Assembly (NCBI GenBank): GCA_946699065.1
Contig: CAMPDV010000292.1
Coordinates: 62,001 to 126,000 of the forward strand
Length of the DNA stretch: 64,000 nt
Direction of reading: 5' to 3'
Source of the DNA: Loxodes magnus
Taxonomy: Eukaryota > Ciliophora > Karyorelictea > Loxodida > Loxodidae
Part shown: positions 52,313 through 64,000 of the stretch, piece by piece
Position numbering within the stretch: the stretch's first letter is position 1
Layout: every line of letters begins with the position of its first letter
The notes under the pieces: generated by a model
The model's database searches: none
Told to the model about the DNA's origin: nothing
Seen by the model: the letters and a program-made list of their open reading frames with translations, nothing else
Program-made: the position numbers and the translations under genes

Positions 52313-54045
52313 GTTAAATAACGATAATTTAGATAGAATGATGAATTTATATAAACTTAATTTAAGCATAATATCATATATAATTATTATTGATATATTT
52401 TTAATTTGTTTCTAAGTTTAGTAGTAATTATGTAGATAGATATTTCTCTTTTATCTATCTTTTATATTTAAAGAGTGCTACTATCTAATTATAAACATTT
52501 AGGGAGTGTTATTTAGTTTCTATTTAATTAATAAGCTTGAACATCTAATTTAGTAGTACATTTCAATTTTTTATTTATTAACTTTAATTAAGTTATTTTA
52601 ATTAAAATTATATAAAAATAGCATCAGAGCCTTTTAAAGCAATCTAAAAACTAGGAAAAAATAAATGTTTTATTATATATCTTAGTATTTTGTTGTAAGC
52701 ATCGCACTGAAATTAGATATTAATTATTTAATATGCGTAATGAAGTAACCTATGAAATTTACAAGACTGTAAGATTATTATTTATTTTAGAAATTAAATA
52801 GATTTTCAACAAGGCTTATGTACATAATTAACTAAATAGATATAATTATATTAAAAGTCTAATATGCATATATCACTGAGAATATTCAACTTTTCTCTAT
52901 AAAGTTAAAATGTATAAAATATTAAATATTTGAGCTTTTTTACTTTATGAAGTTTAAATAAGTTATTCTTAACATGATTTATCATTCTCACTTACTATAA
53001 AGCTAGCAATATAAATTTAATGATAACAAATCTTTAAATCTTTTCACCTTAAGTTTGAACTACATTATCATCTTTGACAAACAAAATTATTTGATGTTCA
53101 CATCATTGAAGGAATAGTTAATTTTTAATATTTAATAGAAATTAACTAATTAGAGTTTATAAGAAAGAGAAACTCCTATAGTATCATTCAGAATATGTAT
53201 AATAAATAAAATTTTAAAGCTAATTATTTAAAAACAAATGATCACTACAAATTATTTAGCAAATTATTTAAAGTTAAGGATAAATATAAATAAATTGATA
53301 GTAGAAATGAATTATAACTTTATTAAATTTATTTAAGCGCAAAATGATTGAAAAATATTTAATTATTAATTACCACTTAAAAAGGAAACTATAATAAAAG
53401 AAAATTTTGCCTGCTAGTCTATAGATATTTAGTACTTTAAAATTAAAAATGTTTTGAAATATTTAGCTTTTATTAAACTTTTAAATATATCAAATAGATT
53501 TTAATTTTAATTTTTATATTTTTAAATTAAGCTTTTTATTTAAACTCAAGGTATTCTTTTAATTAATTAAATAAAATATATATGAATAAAGGATAAGCAT
53601 GCTTAAGTTTAGAATTTTTAGATATGTAAATTCTGTATTATTTAATCAAGTTTTTAATTATTCTTTTAATTTAATCAGCTAATTTAAAATTAAATCAAAT
53701 CTTTTTCTCCAAAAACCAGATAATTTGATCTATGAATTTACTAACTTAAAAAACTTTTTTTTATATTTATGAGATCAGTATAATTTAATCTATAAAATTA
53801 GACTTTTAGTTTAGGAATTATTAATAAAAATAAAAATAAGCAAAAGATAAATTTATAAAGGATGTATACTTTTAAATTTAATTATTAAAAATCACAATAT
53901 TTCTAGAAATATAATTTATTTTAGAACTATCTTATTTATTTTTTAATCTAATACAAAAATAAATTTTTAATTTATTAGTAATAATTGCAAAATTTTCATA
54001 GTTATTGAAATAATTTTATGAATTTCATAATTTATATAATAAATA
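52313..54045. other. AT-rich stretch, nothing identified
   Basis: No repeats or ORFs with support. Confidence 0.45.
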
Positions 54046-54055
54046 ATAAATAAAT

Positions 54056-54100
54056 TTGATTATAGAGCGCGTAGCACTCTCATTGGTGCGCAGCTCTTTA
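54056..54100 (-). repeat. retroelement 3'-terminal hairpin, copy e
   Basis: Plus-strand TTTGATTATAGAGCGCGTAG followed by CACTCTCATTGGTGCGCAGCTC. The stems GAGC/GCTC, GCG/CGC and CAC/GTG are all intact, the most complete of the five copies. Confidence 0.78.
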
Positions 54101-54114
54101 AAAAAAAATGTTTC

Positions 54115-54248
54115 ATACTGACAAGAATGTTTGTTACTGATAAAATTATCAGATACTGATAAACCTTGTTCAATACTGGTATACTTATTCAGTACTGATA
54201 AAAATGTTCAATACTGATATAATTTTAGAATACTCATAATCTTTAATA
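54115..54248. repeat. 19-bp tandem array, seven units
   Basis: Seven imperfect units of 19-20 bp with consensus ATACTGATAAAAATGTTCA. The core TACTGATA is the best conserved part. Confidence 0.88.
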
Positions 54249-54255
54249 CTTGCTG

Positions 54256-54514
54256 GAGGTCCAAGGACATGGCAGGATTGTGTCTCATTGCATCACCAAA
54301 GCAGAGGACGACATGTGTCAATTATGGGTACTTAAATTACACACCTCTGATGAAGCTCGCAATATTATTTCTTTTTAGTTCCAGAATTAAATTAAATTTA
54401 AATAAAGCCAGTGCCGAAGGTCTAAGAATCTTATGTCTCGGGGCCAAACCAAAGCAGAGGAAGGCATAAAGTCGATTATGGGTACTTAACTTCTCCAACC
54501 TCCGATGAAGATGA
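54256..54514. repeat. internal direct duplication
   Basis: Two related copies of about 100 bp (54,256-54,359 and 54,416-54,514), sharing ACCAAAGCAGAGGA, ATTATGGGTACTTAA and CCTC/GTGATGAAG-like ends at an offset of about 153 bp. They are diverged by substitutions and a small indel. Confidence 0.85.
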
Positions 54515-54540
54515 CCTTGTTTTTCACCTTCGAAAAACTA

Positions 54541-57500
54541 TGATGATTTTAAAATATAAAATATTTTATCTTTAAATATTAAAAAAATTAGTCAAGATAT
54601 TAAAGACTGCAACTAATTAATAATAAGCTAGCTATTTATAAATAAAAGTCAACCTTTTATTTTTTTCATTTATAAAAATTTATTAATTTAAATAAAATTT
54701 AAATTATTTCATTTAATCTTTTTAATATTGATAAAAGACAACCATATGAGAATTTATTCACATGATTCTCTTCTATTTAGAATACAATCTTAATTATTTA
54801 ATTACCTTTTTAGACCATTTAGTTGATATGGCTTTATTATTTGGCCTCTTATTTTGAATAATTTTCAATTTGTTTTATTAACTTAAGACAACGAAGCTTT
54901 TAATTTATCATTCTTATATAAACTAAACAATTAATAAAGTTTAAATTAATTTGTATTAGCTAACTCTTTTCATTTGACTGTAAGTATAATAATGATCACA
55001 TTAGATAATTATTTTATAGTATCAATAGAGATTCTTTAGAACTAGAAATTATTGATAAAAACTCATTTTAGCTTGCTTCCTTTATACTTGTATTTTACAA
55101 TCATAATTTTTTCTTTTATACTGTAAATTACATTCATTATAGCTTTAAAAACCTTCAATCATTGTTTAATAATCATCTTTTAACGATTAAAATCAAGTAG
55201 ATTATGCTTAATTCCTAACTTTTTTGTTTTAATTCATACATTCATTCGTTATATAAATATGGTATATGAAACTAAATTAACTGATAAACTTAAAAAAACT
55301 AAATAAATAATTTCTTTACTCCGGATAACTAACTAAGGTAGTTCTTAGTCCTATTTTATTCTAGTTTTTACTTTGTTTCTCATAGATTGATAATATATAA
55401 AATATTTCTATTGAATATACCATGCTACTTCAACTTAAATTAATCACATTTCCCTTTTAAATTGCGCTTATAACTTTAGTTTTTATTCATATTCATTTTG
55501 TTAAATAATTTATAACTAGAAATTTAAATAATATAATAAAGAGTAAAAGCATCTTCCATTACTAATAGAATGGTATATTTACTCAAGAGTATACACTATA
55601 AAATACTAATTATACATTAAGATACATACTTCAATAAGCAATCTTTCATTGCTTTCTTCCCTTAAATTGCTTAACTTAAAATAGAAGATTTAAAGGCTTA
55701 AAATAGATTTATAGCTCTGGTATTAGTTTTGATTGTCTATGCATTTGATTAAACATTCATCTCTTTAAATATATAAAATATCAAATTAAAAGGAATTTTT
55801 ATCAGTTAGTTTCATAATAAAACGCTAGATAAGTATTTTACATTAAAGCTAGCTTTGATTTTCTAAATGATAAGCTGATTTTAAAAAGGTTGATATCATA
55901 TAAATAATCATTTTAAAACTAAAAATCTCTTTAGTTAGATATACCATATCATTTACAAAAATCATAGAGATACTAAAAATAAATGATTTGTGGAAAATAC
56001 AAACTTTATCTTTTTTCTGGTTTTATTAAAAAATAAAAAATAAAAAAAATGATAGCGGAGCTAGTTTATCAAATGCTCTTTAGATATTCAGCTAAAATAA
56101 ATGAAGTATTAAAGATATTTCAAAGATACATAAGGATATTGAACTAAAAGCCAGAAAAGAGAATTTCTTTGCTGAAAATAGATATTTTTATAAAAATTAG
56201 CTATTACATAGTTGGTATGTCTTACTATTTATTTTGTTAACAGGCTAGTTAATGAAAAATAATTTAAAAGAAGGCATAAATATCTATTAGCTATACTACA
56301 ATATTAGTGTATAAATATTTATTAAATTTAAAAGTATATAATATATAAAATTAGTATAATGTTATTTAAATAAATGAAGAAACTATGTAGATAGAATAAA
56401 TAAGAATTCGAATGTATAATTTTTAATTATAGGTATTATGTTTATACAATTAAGCTGAAAATTATGAAATGGTTAGTTTTAGAAATTATTGATATCTGAG
56501 TTCTGTGGATTTTTTCATTGTGTGATTTTAGAAAGATAGAGTTAAATGGTAAATATACTTATAAATAAACTCCATATGAAGATCTTTTAATGTATATCTG
56601 ACTTAATGATAGTACAAAAAATATAAATTTTTAAGGCATTTGATACATATGAATGTTGATTATTATATATCTAAAAATATTATTTCTTGAGTACTTTTAG
56701 AAATTCTTAAGCATAGAGAGCATTACTAAATAAAATACATCTAAACTGATAGAGCTTTTAAGTATTTCTGAAAGAAATTATAAACAATTGCACAATAAAC
56801 GAAATAAAATGTTTTTAAGTAGAAAATTAAAATTTGAAAAGAAAAATAGAAGAGAGTAGGAACATTAATCCTTCAAAATTAATAAATTTGATGACTCTTT
56901 TAAGTGTATTAGTACGACAAAATAAAAAATGGAATAGAAAAAATTGTTAATTTTCCTTTCTTTTTTTTCTAATATTTTCCTCATTTTATATTAAAACCTT
57001 AAAATACTAAATAAATGAGAATGCTATCTGATTTATTAAGTTCTAGCGTGTTTAAATTAAGATTCTCTAATAAAAATATTTATGATGTCTATATCTAAAT
57101 TAGATATTTCGAAAAAAAGATTAATTATATCAGATTTATATAAAGGAAAATTTTAAATTTAATTCAAAATTTTTCTTGAAAGCTTGCTAAGTTCTTTTTT
57201 ATAAAAAGTAATCAAAGCATAAAGGAATATTTACATAGTAGAAAATAGTTAATTGTCGAAATAACTAGTTATATCTATCATATTTAATTGTAAGAAAATC
57301 AGCTATAGAGAGTATTATACTAAATCAAAAGCATAAAAAAGCTTTTTAAATCAAAATGATAATAAATAAATTAATAAGAACGAAATTTATATTATATGAT
57401 AGAGATGATCCCTATAAAACCAAAATTAAATCTATGAACTTCGAGTATTATAAGAGTTATCAATGTTAAGATTATCAAGAAATAGTAAATGCAAATAAAA

Positions 57501-58899
57501 GATTTATTAAATAAGCTATCAAGAAATTTTATCAAAAATATTGTAAATAAATTTGGATATAAATGAGAGAATGAAAAATGATGATATTAAATCTCGAAAA
57601 ACAGAATAAATATTTAACATTTAAGTAAAATACTTTCAATTGTAAAATGAAATAAAAAAAAAGAGGAAAATTAATAAGCCATAGAATCAAATTTTATAAA
57701 GCTGAGAAAAAATTTCAAGTATATAACTTTTAAATTAAGAGTAAGTTTAATAAAATAATAAACCATATTTTCTTATAAAACAATAAGTATCTATTACCAT
57801 AAGATTAATAGCTTTTGTTTCATAAGTTACCTTACTAATATTATTTATTAAATGAATATTGAGCCACCATATAATACAACTACTAGATTTTTAGTACAAT
57901 TCTAATAGAAAAACTTAAAATTACTTTAAGATTTAAACTGAAGATAGCTAGGAATTCAATTCAAGCTAGATAAACTTACTAATGTTCCAGAAAAATTCAA
58001 TCGATCGATTTATTTTTAAACTATTTTTATTTCTCAAAATCATTTCCTCTAATAGGAATTTTTTCGCATCATAGTTTTTATCAGTTGAATATTCCATTTT
58101 TTGAACACTTTAAGAATTATTTAATTTTACACCTTCATAATTTTCTAATTTTTGCTAAAAAATTCTTACCAATATAAACAAAATATAGCTTTAACAAAAC
58201 TCATAAACTAAAAAAAGAATGAAAAAAAATTCCTAAAATGTTACTAAAAGTCTTGAGATAAACTTAATGAGTCACTTATATAAGTAATAAATTTTCATTT
58301 GCACGGATTTAATAGACCAGTTTATAGAAAATAACATCAATAAAAGTTTTATAAATCAAACCTTTAATTCTCTACCTTAACCTCTCGTTATTATAAGAAA
58401 CAACAATCAATCACATTTAAATAATTTCTTGCAACATAAAAGTCAATAAATTTAGACAATTTATAAAAGTTAAGCTTGATAAAGAGAATAGTTTCAGAAT
58501 AGGTGGATTAATATGAATCTAATTATTTGATAGACTTAAGTTAATTTGCAAATAAGATAAATAACTTAAAATCATAATCATATAAAGCTTTAGAAGCAAA
58601 ATGACTACAAATACGCTTTTTAATATTTATAAAAAGTATTCGTAAAGTATTTGAATCTAACTTTACTACTATAATCTAAATAGAGTTAAGATTAGGCAAT
58701 AAAGTTTTTCTTAAAAAACTATTTATTGATAATAACTTTTAGAGGCTAGTTACTTGGTTCTTTATGTATGCAAACTTAATAGTTAAAATTCTAAATTAGA
58801 GGAATTTTAATGATCTGATATATTAGATAGAATTATATATGATTTCGTAATATAGAACCAAATCATAAATTATGCCTTTAGTTATATTTCTTGCCTATC
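54541..58899. other. AT-rich stretch, nothing identified
   Basis: No family block, hairpin or convincing ORF. Confidence 0.45.
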
Positions 58900-59107
58900 A
58901 CATAAAATCGCGTTTAGCTTACTACTGATCTTTTATTTCTGCTCCTAATAAATTAAGAATCAAATAGACTTAATAAACACAGATATAATAACTGAAAAAA
59001 ATTAAAAGAGAAGCTAATAATTGTGAACAAAGAGTAGATGAATATACGGAAGGAGAATGTTAAGCAAGCTGTCCGATTTTTATATTACCAAGTAAAAACG
59101 AAAATAA
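58900..59107 (-). pseudogene. conserved family gene, copy 12, partial
   Basis: The minus strand begins YFRFYLVIQKSDSLLNILLP and IHLLFVHNYQLLF, matching the first half of the block (GGAAGGAGAATGTTAAGCAAG on the plus strand). The second half is degraded and lacks the GGCATGCC core. A TGA lies near the middle. Confidence 0.48.
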
Positions 59108-61337
59108 AAAAGATTTAAAGGAGAAAGCTTATCGATTTATGTATCAATCGATTTTTTATAATCATCTTTGAAGTATTAAAAGAAGAGCCTCTACCAAAAT
59201 AGATAAACTTTAAAATTTATTTGCTTATATCTCATTATTTGATACAAAACTTTATTCTTGTTAATTTTAATAAGTTTCATCGAAAAATTAAGATATTGGG
59301 TAGTATATTTGATTTAATAGAAAGAATATTTGAAAATAAATATTTATATGAATATATATTAAATTTTTTTAATATATTTTATCTATATATCTGTTCGTAT
59401 GCATAGCTTGCTACGTTTAACTAGCCTTAAGCAAACTAAATTTTGAAATAGCATTCTTTAACTCATATTAGTCTTATTAGAGTGACTTACAAGGGATAAT
59501 CTTAGTAGTTTTACAAATGTAATGAGATAAGTAAATTAAGAGGAAGAAATTATCTCTGATTTTATACTAATTTAAATAGCAGAAATGATCTTCATACATT
59601 AGTATAAAAGCGAGTTTTAAAAAAGCTTAAATTAAATTTATTAAAAGCTTAGTTATTTAGAGGTGATAGAAAAATAAGCTTAAGTGGTTATATTTAAGCA
59701 TAGATAATCAATAAATTGTTAAACACAAGTTTATTTAGTTTTAATTAAAAATTCAAAAAAAAAATATAGTTGATCTTAATAAATTGAATATAGCATCATC
59801 GATAGAATTATAGGGTTATATATAATTCCACTAATAAGGGACAATTAGGTAAGTCATTTAAGAATTCAATACAAAAAGAAAGAAAAATAAGCTAACATTC
59901 TATAAGATTGGAAACTTTAAAAAAATATTGAAAAAATGTTGATCTCTGAAATTATGAGAGATAGTAGATTTAATATTTAATGCTACTAAATCATATCGAA
60001 AAACTTGGTTATTAGAAAGGTAATTTAGTCAAATAAAAATCAAATTAAACATTTAAGAACTAATTAGTTATTTAATATACTTTGTTATAAATAAAAGGTA
60101 ATTAGGTAGTAGCAAAGATAAAAGTTTTAGGGTATTAATAAAATAAATAAAAGAGTCATTTTATCTTTGCTGTATTAAGAATAAATTAGGCGAATGTTAA
60201 TAAGATTAGATTGAGGTATAAAAAAATTTAATTGATAGTGAACTTGGTTTAATTCCCTATGTTTTTAAATTTCATAATCTTCTTCATGCTGAAAAGAGTT
60301 TTAGTTTATAAATAGACTCTTTGAGATCTTAATTAATAATATTAGAAGTCATTTTATAAATAAAATTTATCTCCTTTAAGTGATTGTAACTAAAGACTTT
60401 TATGATTAAATTTACGAAATAGGTGAATTGAATACGAAATTAAGCTTTTAAATTATTTTTAAGTTCATAGAAAGTTAGATTAAAGTTTCATAGTGATTAA
60501 CATTTAGTAAAAAATGAATTTCTATTTCATTTGAATTTCTCAAGGAAAATTAAGAAAAAACTAAGAGGTCGATGCTTTTTTTGAAAATTCCATTGAGACA
60601 AAATAAGATCTATAATTTAGCAAAATTTGTAGTCCAAATACAGAATTAAGTCCAATAAATCCTCTTTAAAAGAAAAAAATTTAGGCATGCCTATATCAAC
60701 AAAAATTTCGATAGAAATTTCCTAAATATCAAATAAAAATGAATTAGTGAAATTATACAGAAACAAAATTTTAGAGACAAAATTGATTGACAATAGAATT
60801 AAAAAACATAAATATAATTGCTTAAATTACTTCAACAAGAACTAAATAGTTAAAAAATAGAAAAAAAATAGGACCTAACTTAGACATCAAATTCTCAAAT
60901 AATAATAAATAAATCTTTATTTCAATTAATAGGCTTTAATTGTGACGAGAGGACTTTTAGGAGCTAAAAAATATTTTTAAAAATCAAAGAAAAAATGCAA
61001 TAAATTTATTCATAAACTAACAAATAAATACACAAAAAAAATTAAATAAATAGCAAGAAGAAAATATAAATTTAGACTTTCATCAATGTTTGAAAATAAA
61101 AATATTAATTTAAGGAGAAAGCTAATCAAATTCATTTCTATTTAGCTTTTAATATATGAGCCATGAAATTAAAGGAAAAATAATACGAAATTATTAGTTA
61201 AAATAAAAGAAAATAACTAATAAAGTTAAAAATATCTTTCCTTTGATTTAAAAAAGCTTGCTTATATTTGTTTTTTCTTAAAAAGTAAATTACTTAAAAA
61301 AAATTATGGCTTTAAATATTTATTTATCTAATAAAAA
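59108..61337. other. AT-rich stretch, nothing identified
   Basis: A GGCATGCC palindrome at about 60,684 is not accompanied by the rest of the family block. A hydrophobic frame at 59,221-59,406 lacks an ATG. Confidence 0.45.
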
Positions 61338-61952
61338 ATGAAAAAACAATCTTCTACCGTAATAATCACAGAATAAGATAACTATTCACTAAAAAAAGAC
61401 TTAAATAATCATCTACCTTAGTTTAGTATTATTATGCCAAATAGCGTTGATACTTCTATAAAGGAATAACAAATAAAATCATCAAACTTAGAAAACTCAA
61501 AATAAATATTAGTGAAGAATTATAAATTCTTTCTGGAAAAAAAGAATGTACTAGAAGGAAATTAAAAAGCATATAAGAATCATAAGTTCTATATTTTAAG
61601 ATAGAAAATTAAGGTAATTTTTTAGCTTTATGTATTACTCACATACATACCCTTTTATATAATAATTAGCAAATGTAAATATCTAAATTTAGATTTTGAC
61701 CATGATATATATTATCAGATTATCTATACCTTTCTATTGAAGAGTATTTCAGATGTAAAAATTAGGCTATTTCATATGGTTCTTTCTTATTTGTTTATAA
61801 AGTTCATGCTAAAATACTAGAGGTTTAATTCAGTGCGAGAAACCTCTTTAGTTATCATTCATTAAAATGCTGATGTAAAGTAAGGAGCTGAATACAATAG
61901 AGAAATTTCATTATGTAAGAATAAAAATGGTAATCAATACACTGATCAATGA
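61338..61952 (+). CDS. ATG-started 204-codon ORF, strand uncertain
   Basis: An ATG at 61,338 preceded by AAAA opens a ciliate-code frame to a TGA at 61,950-61,952. The first 90 residues look like a real hydrophilic N-terminus: MKKQSSTVIITEQDNYSLKK, DTSIKEQQIKSSNLENSKQ, FFLEKKNVLEGNQKAYKN. After about 61,620 it becomes Leu/Ile/Phe/Tyr-rich (LYVLLTYIPFYIIISK), which could be membrane helices or the antisense of the minus-strand family gene, whose frames there look better (EPYEIAQFLHLKYSSIERYR). Past the TGA another plus frame (61,949 on) gives DPKGINFNIPQLEENQ and KGDCTGCKIKS. One or both strands may code; I cannot decide. Confidence 0.3.
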
Positions 61953-62349
61953 AATTAAGTGAGGGAACTTAAAGAGATAGCTTATTTAAGAAATACTTCT
62001 AAGTATTTGCTTTTAAGATAGACCCAAAAGGAATAAACTTTAATATTCCATAATTAGAAGAAAATTAAATTAAATTAAAATTTATCTATTTTAATAAAGG
62101 TGACTGTACTGGATGTAAAATAAAATCATTAATATCAAATATTTCTTTAAATAACTAAACTTACGATCTTGAGCCTTATGTTGCCAAAACTATTAAGAAA
62201 ATACACAGATACCATCTTACATGATTTAGTTCAATAATTCATATGAAATCTATAAAGATAACTAGCTAAAATAATACATTTTGTTATATAAACAATAAAG
62301 ATTTAATATTTAATACAATTCAAATATTTTACGTTAAAGAATCCAATCA

Positions 62350-62907
62350 AGATAAATACCATTTAACCTCAAATTTTAGATATTCCTTAATTAATTTATC
62401 AGAAAGTTAAACTTCTTCAAACTTCAAAATCAAATTGCATCTATATAAAGCTGCTCTACTGATGGCTGAAAATAACTGATGATTCATGCGGTATAAATTT
62501 TAATGTCTATCATTTTAAAGAATAATTAGTGGTATAGAGAAGTAGTAGCCATATTTAAAATTACCTATATAAACTCCTAATTTCCTTCATTTTTATAAAA
62601 TCTAATGAAGCAAGTCTAAAACTCTATCTTTGCGGGTATGCCCAGTCTACTCAATTCTAGTTTGAAATTCGATATCGACTGACCAATTTATTAAAAACTT
62701 CCTGTTCCTAAAGAGATTTCGCATCTGGTCTAAGTAGAAAATTCTGAAGGCTTGGGGTAGAATGGAAAGAAGCTTAAGAAATAAGCTTGGAAGTGTATTC
62801 ACAAGTACAAGAAACATTACGCGAAAGGAGTATGCTAAGAATGCTATATACGATTTTACTATCACATGAGAGCGAAAATAAGAAGAAGTGCAGTTGTTTG
62901 ATATCAA
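62350..62907 (-). pseudogene. conserved family gene, copy 13 with downstream region
   Basis: A minus-strand frame open over 62,907-62,587 carries the block: SSYFRSHVIVKSYIAFLAYSF, a hydrophobic stretch (MFLVLVNTLPSLFLKLL), RNLFRNRKFLINW, FQTRIEQTGHTRKDRVLDLLH. A TGA at 62,587-62,589 is followed in the same frame by GVYIGNFKYGYYFSIPLII, RHQNLYRMNHQLFSAIS, LILKFEEVQLSDKLIKEYL and a TGA at 62,347-62,349. The FKYGYYFSIP segment aligns with FKYAYRLAIP of copy 3. The apparent start at 62,907 is a TTG, so the true start is probably further upstream. Diverged in DNA but similar in protein, it is the best evidence that the family was under coding selection. Confidence 0.58.
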
Positions 62908-64000
62908 ATAGATAATTGATTTTGACTTTTTAAAATTTAATTGATTTTAAATAAATTCATGCTATTAAAAGAGAGAAACTAATTTCTTATATATGCTTTA
63001 TTAATTAAATAATTGATGTGTCAAGTATTTTAATCTATGCTTGCATTAGTAAAAATATATCTATAATCTTAGAAGTTAAGAAAAAAATTTTAATGTAAAG
63101 ATATTAAATAGTTGATTAGAAGGTATAAATGAAATGGAATTAATATTTGGAAGGTATTTATAAGTAGATCTTAATGAATAACTACTTATAAAATATATTC
63201 AGTTTTAAAAAATTTAAATTAGAGGGCGTATGGTGATAAGATCTTCAGATTGAATATTTATAACAAGATTGAGTTAATAAAAGTATGCGAATGCTAGAAA
63301 GTATATCATTTTTGTAGATATAGTACATTTCATAAATGATATAAATTAGATAGTTTGATGACTATCAATTTTTTTTAATATTCTAATAAATTCCTATTTT
63401 TATAATTTAATTTAATGTAGCAAGAATCCTTCATAAAATTGAATTAGAAGAAATTAACATGAACATTAATTTTATTTATTTTAGAATTATCTTGTGGATA
63501 GTCTAATAAGGAGTTTCAATTTTACTTTTGATTTTTTAGGAAAAAAGAGACACACTACCTGCTTTTCTTTTAGATTTACTTTCAGTCATTTTAATTAAAT
63601 GAGACGATCCTGCAACTTGACCCGTTTAAGTTAAATTTTAATAGAACTGTTTTTTCATTCATCTAATGCAAAATATTCAAATACGCCATTTTTTCAAGCC
63701 TTTTATTTATTTTTCTTAAGCTTTGAAAATACGTATTAATAATAACTTTAACTATAATCATTGTCATATAATTCCTTTCAATAATTAGCTTTAATTCACA
63801 TGTTAATTATGAAAAATATCCAAAATTGCTTTAAAACAATTATAAAAGTACTGATACTATTAGCTAACTAATTTAGATAAATTGAATACCTTCTAATTTA
63901 TTATTTACCTAAGTAATTATAAAGGAAAATTTAAATAATATACAAAATCCATCATCATCTTATAAATACCTTCAATTATTTAATATTAGTCCAGATAAAC
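62908..64000. other. AT-rich stretch, nothing identified
   Basis: No repeat or supported ORF up to the window end. The N-terminal exon of copy 13 may lie in the first 100 bp. Confidence 0.4.

Larger units (their letters stand above)
54046..54540 (-). mobile_element. composite retroelement-derived unit
   Basis: A GC-richer island on the minus strand: a duplicated block (54,514-54,256), a 19-bp tandem array (54,248-54,115), then the terminal hairpin and AAATTTATTTATT tail (54,100-54,046). Two minus-strand frames are open through the duplicated block. One gives HLHRRLEKLSTHNRLYAF, FLCFGLAPRHK and a second related segment, THVVLCFGDAMRHN; neither matches RT domains by eye. The shared 3' hairpin links it to the LINE relics, so it could be a non-autonomous (SINE-like) or chimeric derivative. 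No clear target duplication was found. Confidence 0.55.

Noticed and set aside
54269..54469. 66-codon plus-strand ORF with an ATG
   Set aside because: It spans the internal duplication of the composite element; its PKQR repeats simply reflect the duplicated DNA, and the element's 3' hairpin indicates the opposite strand.
59221..59406. 61-codon plus-strand ORF
   Set aside because: There is no ATG, and it is Phe/Ile/Tyr-rich as expected by chance beside copy 12.
60676..60700. GGCATGCC palindrome considered as a fourteenth family copy
   Set aside because: None of the other conserved segments occur at the expected spacing.
1..64000. tRNA, rRNA, CRISPR or bacterial operon features
   Set aside because: No cloverleaf, rRNA core or regular spacer-repeat array was seen; the code usage and composition are eukaryotic (ciliate).

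Overview
The window is about 80% A+T, has no recognisable tRNA or rRNA gene and almost no intact genes. Its best reading frames make sense only if TAA and TAG are read as glutamine and TGA is the sole stop, which is the Tetrahymena/Paramecium-type ciliate code. Together with multicopy degenerate coding relics, long inverted repeats, non-LTR retroelement pieces and long AT-only stretches, this suggests germline-limited (micronuclear) DNA of a Tetrahymena-like ciliate. That assignment is an inference; no database was searched. In such AT-rich DNA a TGA-free frame of 100-150 codons arises often by chance on either strand, so calls here rest on repetition between copies or recognisable motifs rather than on ORF length.

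The dominant feature is a dispersed coding family. Thirteen copies of a roughly 280-300 bp block lie near 3.8, 14.3, 16.1, 25.7, 29.3, 32.9, 34.9, 37.9, 46.8, 48.8, 52.1, 58.9 and 62.6 kb. Read in the ciliate code they share a protein pattern: an aromatic/basic start like YFRF, a hydrophobic stretch around LTYSF, a basic RNRKFF-like segment, then (K)TGHARNY and LDLFHF. Copies at 3.8, 16.1, 48.8 and 62.6 kb remain readable well beyond the block, so it appears to be the N-terminal part of a longer gene. Most copies carry TGAs and frameshifts.

Two pairs of copies form striking palindromic units. One spans 25,545-29,807 with 533-bp arms, the other 34,855-38,274 with 399-bp arms. In each unit the two arms are equal in length and nearly identical, and the unrelated interior holds a plus-strand ORF with related features (an FW or EYN motif and Lys-rich helical composition). 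A transcript through either unit would fold into a long double-stranded hairpin.

A second class is non-LTR (LINE-type) retroelement debris, all on the minus strand. It comprises a 1.5-kb relic at 10.4-11.9 kb (coiled-coil ORF1-like frames, a reverse-transcriptase C-terminal region, and about 260 bp of GAAAAA hexamer between them), a 5'-truncated copy at 30.3-30.7 kb flanked by a 10-bp direct repeat, a composite unit at 54.05-54.54 kb with a 19-bp tandem array and an internal duplication, and short 3' ends at 11.9 and 32.5 kb. All end in the same bulged GAGC...GCTC hairpin.

The rest (roughly 4.2-8.3, 11.9-14.3, 16.4-25.5, 38.3-46.8, 49.3-54.0, 54.5-58.9 and 59.1-61.3 kb) is AT-rich sequence with short simple repeats and a few weak candidate ORFs, listed with low confidence.
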